Of a DNA stretch of 64,000 bases, positions 27,301-33,774 are shown in pieces. Each line of letters opens with the position of its first letter. Position 1 is the stretch's first letter. The position numbers and the translations under genes were made by a program. The notes below the pieces were generated by a model. The model ran no database searches. It was not told the origin of the DNA and saw only the letters and a program-made list of their open reading frames with translations. The stretch is from Streptomyces angustmyceticus (GTDB taxonomy: Bacteria > Actinomycetota > Actinomycetes > Streptomycetales > Streptomycetaceae), in contig NZ_CP082945.1 of NCBI RefSeq assembly GCF_019933235.1, forward strand, positions 4,308,501 through 4,372,500. Reading direction: 5' to 3'.

Positions 27301-28516
27301 ACCGGATGCCCGGGACGGTCAGCGAGGTCTCGGCGACGTTCGTGGCCAGCACGATCCGCCGGCCCGTGTGCCGCTGGAAGACGCGGTGCTGCTCGGCGTG
27401 CGACAGCCGCGCGTACAGGGGGAGGACCTCGGTGAAGGGCAGGGCCTTCTTGTTGAGGGCGTCCGCGGTGTCGCGGATCTCCCGTTCGCCGGAGAGGAAC
27501 ACCAGGATGTCGCCGGGGCCCTCGGCCTGCAGCTCGTCCACGGCGTCGCAGATCGCGGTGATCTGGTCGCGGTCGGCGTCCTGGCCGCCCTCCTCCAGCA
27601 GCGGGCGGTAGCGCACCTCCACCGGGTACGTACGGCCGGAGACCTCCACGATGGGGGCGCTCGGCTTCTCCCCGTCGCCGCCGCAGCCGCCCGGCGTCCC
27701 CGAGGCGCCCCGGCCGTCCCCCGCCTCCACGGCGGCGAAGGAGCCGAAGTGCCGCGCGAACCGCTCCGGGTCGATGGTCGCGGAGGTGATCACGACCTTC
27801 AGGTCCGGGCGCCGGGGCAGCAGCTGAGCCAGGTAGCCGAGGATGAAGTCGATGTTGAGGCTGCGCTCGTGCGCCTCGTCGATGATGATCGTGTCGTACT
27901 GGCGCAGCTCGCGGTCCGTCTGGATCTCGGCGAGCAGGATGCCGTCCGTCATCAGCTTGACGAGGGTGTCGCCGCCGACCTGGTCCGTGAAGCGGACCTT
28001 CCAGCCGACCGCCTCGCCCAGCGGGGTCCTCAGCTCCTCGGCCACCCGCTCGGCGACCGTACGGGCCGCGATCCGGCGGGGCTGGGTGTGCCCGATCAGG
28101 CCCCGGATGCCGCGCCCGAGCTCCAGGCAGATCTTGGGGATCTGGGTGGTCTTGCCGGAACCGGTCTCACCGGCGACGATCACGACCTGGTGGTCGCGGA
28201 TCGCGGCGAGGATCTCGTCCTTCTTCTGGCTGACCGGCAGCTCTTCCGGATACGTGATGCCGGGCACCGCGGCGCGCCGCTGCTCGACCCGCAGCTCCGC
28301 CTCGTCGATGCCGCCGGCGATCTCGGCGAGCACGGCCTGTCGGGCTTCGGGCTTGCGGATCCGGCGCGCGCCGTCGAGCCGGCGGCCCAGCCGCTGCTGG
28401 TCGCGCAGCATCAGCTCGGGCAGCCGCTCCAGCAGGGCGGGAAGCGTGGGAGCGGGGGTGCCGGGCGGGTAAGGAGCAGCGCCGTCGGGCAGGGCGGAGG
28501 CAGGCTGACTGGACAT
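24395..28516 (-). CDS. hrpA: ATP-dependent RNA helicase of the HrpA (DEAH) family
   Basis: 1373 residues, the usual size of bacterial HrpA. After an N-terminal helical part come Walker A (AGETGSGKTTQIPKIC), motif Ia (HTQPRRIAARTVAERVAEEL), the DEAH box (TIIIDEAHERSLN), motif III (ITSATID) and motif VI (QRKGRCGRTSDG). The helicase-associated and OB regions and a long C-terminal domain typical of HrpA (DUF3418-type) fill residues 500-1373. Glycine-rich insertions occur near residue 270 (GDGRGASGTPGGCGGDGEK). HrpA proteins act on structured mRNA and stalled ribosomes. The gene is monocistronic and divergent from the next membrane protein gene. Confidence 0.95.
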   Translation of the reverse strand: MSSQPASALPDGAAPYPPGTPAPTLPALLERLPELMLRDQQRLGRRLDGARRIRKPEARQAVLAEIAGGIDEAELRVEQRRAAVPGITYPEELPVSQKKDEILAAIRDHQVVIVAGETGSGKTTQIPKICLELGRGIRGLIGHTQPRRIAARTVAERVAEELRTPLGEAVGWKVRFTDQVGGDTLVKLMTDGILLAEIQTDRELRQYDTIIIDEAHERSLNIDFILGYLAQLLPRRPDLKVVITSATIDPERFARHFGSFAAVEAGDGRGASGTPGGCGGDGEKPSAPIVEVSGRTYPVEVRYRPLLEEGGQDADRDQITAICDAVDELQAEGPGDILVFLSGEREIRDTADALNKKALPFTEVLPLYARLSHAEQHRVFQRHTGRRIVLATNVAETSLTVPGIRYVIDPGMARISRYSYRTKVQRLPIEPVSQASANQRKGRCGRTSDGICIRLYSEDDFLSRPEFTDAEILRTNLASVILQMTAAGLGDIEKFPFIDPPDRRNIKDGVDLLSELGALDSKQKSSQSGQKGQRLTPLGRKLSQLPVDPRLARMVLEADRNGCVREVMVIAAALSIQDPRERPADKQQQADQQHARFKDETSDFLAFLNLWRYVREQQKELSSSAFRRMCRSEFLNYLRIREWQDIYSQLRSVAKTMGIHLSEEDAAPDHIHTSLLAGLLSHLGLKDTDAKNEYLGARSAKFAVFPGSALFKKPPRWVMSAELVETSRLWGRVNAKIEPEWIEPLAQHLVKRTYSEPHWEQKMAAVMAYERVTLYGVPIVAQRKIAYGRIDPETSRDLFIRNALVEGDWRTHHRFFHDNRKLLGEVEELEHRARRRDILVDDETLFDFYDQRIPADVVSGAHFDAWWKKKHREEPELLDFEHSMLINESAEAVTKDDYPDSWRQGKLKFKVTYQFEPGADADGVTVHIPLQVLNQVTSEGFDWQIPGLREQLVTELIRSLPKPIRRNYVPAPNFAARFLDTTVPLQGALTTSLAAGLQRMVGVPVEAADFDPGKLPDHLKITFRVIDERRRKLAEDKDLEALRLTLKPKTRAAISKAFEQAAERPAGDRGQGGAGAGQAPAGPEQRTGLTSWTIGTLPRTFETRRGGQPLKAYPALVDEGSSVAVRLFDTEAEQLTAMWAGTRRLILLNIPSNPAKFAQGKLSNQQKLALSRNPHGSIAALFEDCVTAATDRLIAARGGPAWDEESFRKLFDAVRADLVDVTLRTVQQVQEVLAAWQACERRLKETSFPSLLPSLTDVREQLAALIKPGFVTAHGAKRLPDLMRYLVAADRRLQQLPTHAERDRTRMAKVKEMQDEYAWLLEQFPQGRPVPAAALEIRWMIEELRVSYFAHALGTAYPVSDKRIVKAVDAAAP

Positions 28517-28651
28517 ACGTCCCCCAGGATCTCACCTCCCGTAATCGAAGGGCGAACCATTTGCCCGCACGGCCGGATCCGGGGCACCGGGGCCGCCGCA
28601 CCCGGGGCATCTGCCCGGGTATATCCCGTATGGCTGCCTTAGCGTGTCCCT

Positions 28652-29761
28652 ATGTCCGATCATCGCGGCGGCTCCGGTGTGCCCGGCGGTTCCGGCGCGC
28701 CCGGCGGATCCGCGACGCACGGCGCGCACGGCGGGCCCAAGGCCGTGGCGGCGCGGTGGGCGGCCTTCAAGGCGTCGCCCTACCTGCCCGCGGTCGTGCT
28801 GACCCTCATCGTCGCCGCGGCGGCCGGCCTGTTCGCCGGCTCGTACACGTACGCCATGGCCAATCCGACGCCCCGGTCCATCCCCACCGCCGTGGTCGGC
28901 TCGCCCGGTACGCCGGCGGTGAAGGCGTTCACCCAGGGGATGGAGAAGGCGCTGAACGCCTCGCTCCGGCTGACCGGCTACCCCACGTACGGCCGGGCCC
29001 GGCGGGCCGTCGACGAGCAGGAGGAGTTCGCCATCCTGCGCGCCCGCGGCAGGGGCGTGGAGCTGGACCTCTCCGGCGCCTCGGGCGCCACGGTGGCCCA
29101 GCTGCTGGCCCAGTCGGGTGCCCAGGTCGGCCGGGCGGCCGGCGTCGACGTCCGGATCCGGGACATCAAACCGCTGCAGAAGGGCGATCCGCGCGGCCTG
29201 GCGCTGTTCTACATCTCGCTGGCCGCGGTGATCATCGGCTTCGTCGGTGCGATCCAGCTCAGCGTGCACGCCCGCGCCCTGGAACCGGCCGAACGGATCG
29301 CCGTCACCGCGGCCTACGCACTGCTCGGCGGCTTCGCCATCGCCGCGGTGGTCGACTGGTGGCTGGGCGCGCTGCGGCTGCCGTTCACGGAGTCCTGGCT
29401 GATCCTGGCGCTGACGATGTTCACGTCCGGCATGGTCTTCACGATGTTCAACGCCCTCATCGGGCGCTGGGCGATGATCCCCACCTGGGGACTGATGGTG
29501 CTGCTGGGCAACCCCTCCTCGGGCGGCGCGGTCTCCTGGCCGCTGCTGCCGTCCGCCCTGGGCCTCGTCGGCCGCTGGCTGCCCCCGGGCGGCTCGGTCA
29601 ACGCCCAGCACACCGCCGTCTACTTCGGCGGCCACCAGCACGCCTTCCCCTTCCTGGTGCTGGCCGGCTGGTCGCTGCTCTCGTGCACGGTCTTCTGGGT
29701 CTGGCGGCACCGCCACCCGGGTGGCCGCGAGACGGCACCGGCGCTCGCCGCGGACGCCTGA
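28652..29761 (+). CDS. Integral membrane protein resembling ABC-2/YhgE-type permeases
   Basis: 369 residues. A Gly/Ser-rich cytoplasmic N-terminus of about 35 residues precedes a transmembrane helix (PAVVLTLIVAAAAGLFAGSY). An extracytoplasmic domain of about 130 residues follows, then a block of five or six helices (ALFYISLAAVIIGFVGAIQL and onward). This single anchor, external domain and permease block is the layout of YhgE/Pip and ABC-2-like proteins. TAGCGT six bases before the ATG and no ribosome-binding site suggest leaderless expression. No ATPase is next to it. Substrate and role unknown. Confidence 0.75.
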   Translation: MSDHRGGSGVPGGSGAPGGSATHGAHGGPKAVAARWAAFKASPYLPAVVLTLIVAAAAGLFAGSYTYAMANPTPRSIPTAVVGSPGTPAVKAFTQGMEKALNASLRLTGYPTYGRARRAVDEQEEFAILRARGRGVELDLSGASGATVAQLLAQSGAQVGRAAGVDVRIRDIKPLQKGDPRGLALFYISLAAVIIGFVGAIQLSVHARALEPAERIAVTAAYALLGGFAIAAVVDWWLGALRLPFTESWLILALTMFTSGMVFTMFNALIGRWAMIPTWGLMVLLGNPSSGGAVSWPLLPSALGLVGRWLPPGGSVNAQHTAVYFGGHQHAFPFLVLAGWSLLSCTVFWVWRHRHPGGRETAPALAADA

Positions 29762-29837
29762 GCCGGCGCTCCCGCCGCCGCGCCACCGTGCGGAAAACCG
29801 CGTTACGACGCCGGCGCGCCTGCGCGAGGATGACCGC

Positions 29838-30065
29838 ATGGACAAGGGATTACGACGTATGGCGGGTGTCGCCCTGCTGGTCGCGGGCTTCGCGCTCGCC
29901 GGCTGGCTGGTCTTCGGCGCGCCGCACGACTGGGACGGCGAGGCGCGATGGGCGCGGATGGCGCTGGGCCTGGGCGCGATGGGGGCGATCAGCGGCAGCG
30001 CCCGGCTGATCTTCTGGCAGCCGGAGGAGGAACACGACACGGAACCCGGCACCGACCGGATATGA
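29838..30065 (+). CDS. Small two-helix membrane protein with a TTA codon
   Basis: 75 residues from ATG 29838, with GCGAGGA seven bases upstream. Two hydrophobic segments (RMAGVALLVAGFALAGWLVF and ARMALGLGAMGAISGSARLI) are followed by an acidic tail (WQPEEEHDTEPGTD). Codon 5 is TTA (29850-29852), so translation should need the bldA tRNA. A terminator hairpin begins three bases after the stop codon. No family recognised. Confidence 0.72.
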   Translation: MDKGLRRMAGVALLVAGFALAGWLVFGAPHDWDGEARWARMALGLGAMGAISGSARLIFWQPEEEHDTEPGTDRI

Positions 30066-30067
30066 AA

Positions 30068-30096
30068 AAGGCCCCGATTCCTGGAATCGGGGCCTT
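30068..30096. terminator. Bidirectional terminator before the tRNA cluster
   Basis: AAGGCCCCGATT pairs perfectly with AATCGGGGCCTT across CCTGG. It lies between the rightward small membrane gene and the 3' end of the leftward tRNA cluster. Confidence 0.85.
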
Positions 30097-30109
30097 CTCC
30101 CAATGGGTG

Positions 30110-30183
30110 TGGCTGGGGCCGGGGTCGAACCGGCGACCTATCGCTTTTCAGGCGATCGCTCGTACCAACTGAGCTACCCAGCC
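30110..30183 (-). tRNA. tRNA-Phe(GAA)
   Basis: 74-base cloverleaf read leftward: acceptor GGCTGGG/CCCCAGCC region, anticodon loop CTGAAAA with GAA, T-loop TTCGACC and discriminator A. No CCA is encoded. Last of three leftward tRNA genes. Confidence 0.96.
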
Positions 30184-30187
30184 GCAG

Positions 30188-30262
30188 CGGTCCTGACGGG
30201 ATTTGAACCCGCGGCCTCCACCTTGACAGGGTGGCGAGCACTCCAAACTGCTCCACAGGACC
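30188..30262 (-). tRNA. tRNA-Asp(GTC), copy 2
   Basis: Identical in all 75 bases to 24227-24301, and the identity extends a few bases into the flanks. It lies four bases upstream of tRNA-Phe, so the two are surely processed from one transcript. Confidence 0.96.
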
Positions 30263-30310
30263 TTGCATTGTGCGAAAGCGGCGCAAGCCATTCTCACACA
30301 CGATGTTGCG

Positions 30311-30383
30311 TGCCCCCAACGGGATTCGAACCCGTGCTACCGCCTTGAAAGGGCGGCGTCCTGGGCCACTAGACGATGAGGGC
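30311..30383 (-). tRNA. tRNA-Glu(TTC)
   Basis: 73-base cloverleaf read leftward: acceptor GCCCTCA/TGGGGGC with one G-T pair, anticodon loop CTTTCAA with TTC, T-loop TTCGAAT and discriminator A. First gene of the Glu-Asp-Phe cluster. No CCA is encoded. Confidence 0.96.
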
Positions 30384-30465
30384 TGGTGGCCACCTTGGCG
30401 TCGTTACCGGCGCCGTCGGGGACGTGAGAAGCATATGGGATGGGAGGACGGTTCGCCAAAACGGT

Positions 30466-32190
30466 TTACCGGGGGCCGCCGGAAGGGGCCCTGGCCGGGC
30501 GGTGGACCGGGCCGTCCGGCGAGGCGGACGGCCCTCCGGCCGGGTGGGCGGAACCGGACGGCGAGGGGGTGGCGCCGGGTTGGTTCTCGCGGGGGAGGTG
30601 GCGGCTGACCTCGGCCCGTGACAGGCCCAGGCCGCCGAGCGTGATCTCGTCCCACGCCTGCAGCCGTTTCGTCGTCCGGTCCAGATAGAGCACCGACGCC
30701 TCGACCGGCGCGGGCTTCCGGTTCTGCACCGCGCGCAGCCCGCCGCCGCCCGTGGAGCCCTCGACCATCAGCCGGGTGCCCTGCGGGAGCGTGGTGTTCT
30801 CGCGGTGGTGGAGGTGGCCGGCCAGCGCCAGCGGGGCCAGGCCGTCCGCCTCGGTCGCCGCGGCGGGGTTGTGTGCCAGCGCGATGTCGACGGGCGTGCC
30901 GGCCAGCCGCTGGGTGCGCAGCGAGTCGGCGAGCCGGCCGCCGGCGGTGCGCTCGGCCGGGTCGCCGGCCGCCACGACGGAGCGGTCCGGGGTGAACTGC
31001 GGGTCGCCGACGCCCGCGAGGCGCAGGCCGGCGACCCGGGCGACCCCGCCGTGGTCCAGGACGGTGACGCGCGGGCGGCCGGTCAGGTACTTCTGCGTGC
31101 TGTGCGAGTCGTGGTTGCCGCGCACCCAGACGTACGGGGCGCCGAGGGCCGAGGCCGGGTCCAGGAAGTGGTTCTCGGCGGCCGAGCCGTGGTCCATGGT
31201 GTCGCCGGTGTCGATGATCACGTTGATCCGGTACTGCTTCACCAGGGAGGCGATGATCCGCCAGCTGCCGGGGTTGAGGTGGATGTCGGAGACGTGCAGC
31301 ACCCGGATGGTGGTGGGGTCCGGCTGGTACACCGGCAGCGTCGAGGTGGCGTCGTAGAGCTTGGTCACATTGGTGACCAGGCGCGCCAACTCCTTCTGGT
31401 AGACGTTGAATTCGCTGACGATGTTGCGGGCGTTGCCGACCACGGACGGGGCCGAGGAGAGCAGTCCGGAGAACCTCGGCTCCAGTACGGACTTGGGGTT
31501 CCAGGTGGCGTACGCGGTGCCGGCCGAGGCGGCGAGCAGGGCGAGCGCCAGTCCCCCGGCGGCCAGCGCGCGGCGCGGGCGGCGGTAGACGGCCAGCCCC
31601 AGGGCGGCCGCGCCGGCGGCCACGGCGGCGCCGGAGTGCAGCGCCAGCCCCAGGGTGGCGCGGGTGACGTCGTGGGTGACCTCGTCCTGCAGGCCGGCGA
31701 ACCGCTCGGGGTGGTCGACCAGCGCCCGGGAGCGGACCGGGTCCAGCCGGTCGACACCGACGTCGAGCCGTACGGGTGCGTAGTGGCTGCGCAGCTCCAG
31801 GTCGCCCAGGGGCGGCACGTCGATCCTGGTGCCGCCGGTCAGCGAGGGGCGCAGCGCCATGCTGGTGTCCATCGGGCCGACGGGGGCCCGGACGCCGCCG
31901 ATCAGGACCAGCCCCAGCCAGGCGCCGAGGACCGTGACGGCCATCAGGCCGAGGGCGGAGCGCAGGGGGCGGCGCGGGGCGGTGCCGGGCAGGGCGGCGG
32001 GCGCGGTGCGGGCCGTGGAGCGCGGTGGTCCGCCACGGGTGGCGGCGGGGGCCGTACGGCGGGAGCGGTAGGCGCGGCGGACGGCCGCGGGGAGCGCGGA
32101 TACGCCGTCGAGCGAGGTGCGAAGCAGCCGGTGCAGCGGGTGGCGCGGGGGGTCGGGGTGCGGTGTCCGGGAGCGCGCGGCGCGGGCCAT
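30466..32190 (-). CDS. Membrane metallophosphoesterase
   Basis: About 574 residues from ATG 32190; the ribosome-binding site is weak, so the start is uncertain. A basic N-terminus leads to a first transmembrane helix (LGLMAVTVLGAWLGLVLIGG), an outer loop and two more helices near residues 165-220. The calcineurin-type phosphoesterase domain follows with all metal motifs: HVSDIHLNPG, IDTGDTMDHG, WVRGNHDSHS, ALAHNP and LAGHLHH. The C-terminus is a Pro/Ser-rich tail. The catalytic domain is probably outside the membrane. Substrate unknown; lipid or cell-wall phosphoesters are possible. Confidence 0.88.
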   Translation of the reverse strand: MARAARSRTPHPDPPRHPLHRLLRTSLDGVSALPAAVRRAYRSRRTAPAATRGGPPRSTARTAPAALPGTAPRRPLRSALGLMAVTVLGAWLGLVLIGGVRAPVGPMDTSMALRPSLTGGTRIDVPPLGDLELRSHYAPVRLDVGVDRLDPVRSRALVDHPERFAGLQDEVTHDVTRATLGLALHSGAAVAAGAAALGLAVYRRPRRALAAGGLALALLAASAGTAYATWNPKSVLEPRFSGLLSSAPSVVGNARNIVSEFNVYQKELARLVTNVTKLYDATSTLPVYQPDPTTIRVLHVSDIHLNPGSWRIIASLVKQYRINVIIDTGDTMDHGSAAENHFLDPASALGAPYVWVRGNHDSHSTQKYLTGRPRVTVLDHGGVARVAGLRLAGVGDPQFTPDRSVVAAGDPAERTAGGRLADSLRTQRLAGTPVDIALAHNPAAATEADGLAPLALAGHLHHRENTTLPQGTRLMVEGSTGGGGLRAVQNRKPAPVEASVLYLDRTTKRLQAWDEITLGGLGLSRAEVSRHLPRENQPGATPSPSGSAHPAGGPSASPDGPVHRPARAPSGGPR

Positions 32191-32311
32191 TGGTCCCGTA
32201 TGCCCGGTCGTGGGGGCCGTTAAGCGAGGAGCGGTGGCTTCCGGTTGGGGTGCGGAGTGGCGGGCGGGGCGCGACGATCGGTGGTGGGTCCGGGTGGCGG
32301 AGAATGGTGGT

Positions 32312-32662
32312 GTGCTGGAAATGACGCGCGAGGAGTTCGAGGAACTGGTCGCCGAGGCGCTGGACCGGATTCCGCCGGAGCTGACCCGGCTGATGGACAA
32401 CGTGGCGGTCTTCGTCGAGGACGAGCCCCCGGCCGGCGACCCCGAGCTGCTCGGGCTCTACGAGGGGACGCCGCTGACCGACCGCGGGGAGTGGTACGCG
32501 GGGGTGCTGCCGGACCGGATCACCGTCTACCGGGGCCCGACGCTGCGGATGTGCGACACGCGTGCGGACGTGGTCGCGGAGACCGAAGTGACGGTCGTTC
32601 ATGAGATCGCCCACCACTTCGGGATCGACGACGAGCGGCTCCACGCGCTCGGCTACGGCTAG
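32312..32662 (+). CDS. Minimal zincin-type metallopeptidase family protein
   Basis: 116 residues from GTG 32312, giving LEMTREEFEELVAEALDRIP; ATG 32321 is three codons further in and possible. It is the short actinobacterial zincin family (Pfam PF06262 type): helical start, then LLGLYEGTPLTDRG and the metal site VVHEIAHHFGIDDERLHALG, where HEIAH and the following histidine and aspartate can bind zinc. It has no signal peptide, so it is cytoplasmic. The substrate is unknown. It is divergent from the phosphoesterase gene. Confidence 0.85.
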   Translation: MLEMTREEFEELVAEALDRIPPELTRLMDNVAVFVEDEPPAGDPELLGLYEGTPLTDRGEWYAGVLPDRITVYRGPTLRMCDTRADVVAETEVTVVHEIAHHFGIDDERLHALGYG

Positions 32663-32791
32663 GGGGCGCCCCGGCCGGAAGGCGTGACCGGCGCGATAGG
32701 ACGGGGCCCGTGCGTGTCCTCGGGCGGGCGGCGGGAGTTGGGCAGGGCGTCCGTGCCGCCGTCCCTGCGCTCCGGATCCGGAGGTCCCGCC

Positions 32792-33481
32792 GTGCGCCCG
32801 AGCCCCAGTAACCCTTCGCCCCCGACGCCGACACCGTCCTCGTCGTCGGCCGGCCCTGCCGCCCCGTCACGTCCGACGGCGCGCCGCAGGCACTCCCGGG
32901 CCGTTTCCGCGGCCGTGGCCGTCTCCGCGCTGGCCGCGTCGCTGGCCGGCTGTATGAGCGTGAGTGATCCGGAGGAGAAACCGAGACCCTCCGGCTCCGC
33001 CGCGCGGCACGACGGGAAGGGCGGGCTGTCCGGCCCCGGCGGGGTGACCGTGGACGGCCAGGGCGGCGGGCCGCGGCGGATGGGCCACCACGGCGCCGGC
33101 CGCCCGGCCGAAGGCGACGACAAGGGCAGGAAGAAGGCGGGGAAGGAGGAGGCGGAGCCGTCCGAGCCCGGCGAGCCGTCCCAGCCCGTGCAGCCGTCGG
33201 GGCCCGAGCCGGGGGCCGGCGGGGCGCACGGCGACTCCGCGGGGCACGGCGGCCGGCCCGGCCGCCCGAAGCCCTCGCCGACCCGCCCCGACCACCCCGT
33301 GACCCCGCCGGCCACGCCCCCGCCCAGTACGCCCACCGCGCCGGCGACCCCGCCGCCCGCCAGCCCCCCGCCGCCGAGCACCCAGGCCTCCGGCCCGTCC
33401 TCGGTCGCGCCGGTGTCGCCGTTGCAGACATCACAGTCGTCGCAGTCCTCGCCGTCGGACCCGTACGGCACCGGCGCATAG
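32792..33481 (+). CDS. Putative lipoprotein with proline-rich tail
   Basis: 229 residues from GTG 32792 with GGAGG seven bases upstream; an upstream ATG at 32684 would add 36 residues. A long Pro/Ser leader precedes a basic and hydrophobic signal (RRRHSRAVSAAVAVSALAAS) and a lipobox LAGC at about residue 54. The remainder is low complexity: Gly-rich, then Lys/Glu-rich, then a Pro/Thr/Ser tail. It has no folded domain that I recognise. It may be a surface-anchored spacer protein. Confidence 0.6.
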   Translation: MRPSPSNPSPPTPTPSSSSAGPAAPSRPTARRRHSRAVSAAVAVSALAASLAGCMSVSDPEEKPRPSGSAARHDGKGGLSGPGGVTVDGQGGGPRRMGHHGAGRPAEGDDKGRKKAGKEEAEPSEPGEPSQPVQPSGPEPGAGGAHGDSAGHGGRPGRPKPSPTRPDHPVTPPATPPPSTPTAPATPPPASPPPPSTQASGPSSVAPVSPLQTSQSSQSSPSDPYGTGA

Positions 33482-33716
33482 CGGGAGCGGCAGGGGCATA
33501 GCGGCAGGACGAAACGGGCGCCGGGCAGGGCGCGTAGCCTGGTGCGGACGGGGGCGTCAGGGGGGCGGATGGCGGGGGCCGGGAGGTCATTTGCCATCCG
33601 GGGGGCGGAGTGCGTATGGTGGTAGATCGTTTGATCCCATTTGCCCGGCGCCAGAACAGAAGCGCGCCGCGTGGCGCGTTCTCTCCCTTGCCGTGGCTGA
33701 CCGCATAGAGGCGGTC

Positions 33717-33756
33717 GTGTGAAACACACGGAGTTTGGGCGCGTGCCGAGACTCCG
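33717..33756 (+). promoter_or_regulatory. Structured leader of the DEAD-box helicase mRNA
   Basis: GTGTG-AAA-CACAC (33717-33729) is immediately followed by a second hairpin in which CGGAGTTTGGGC (33729-33740) pairs with GCCGAGACTCCG (33745-33756), 11 of 12 positions matching. The GGAAGG ribosome-binding site abuts the stem. Structured leaders are common before cold-shock RNA helicases, so thermosensing or autoregulation is possible. Confidence 0.45.
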
Positions 33757-33774
33757 GAAGGTTTCGCATTTCGC

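Noticed and set aside
24302..28642. Rightward open frame of 1446 codons opposite hrpA
   Set aside because: It is the GC-driven shadow of hrpA, which has every DEAH helicase motif in the other strand; the shadow has no recognisable domain or ribosome-binding site.
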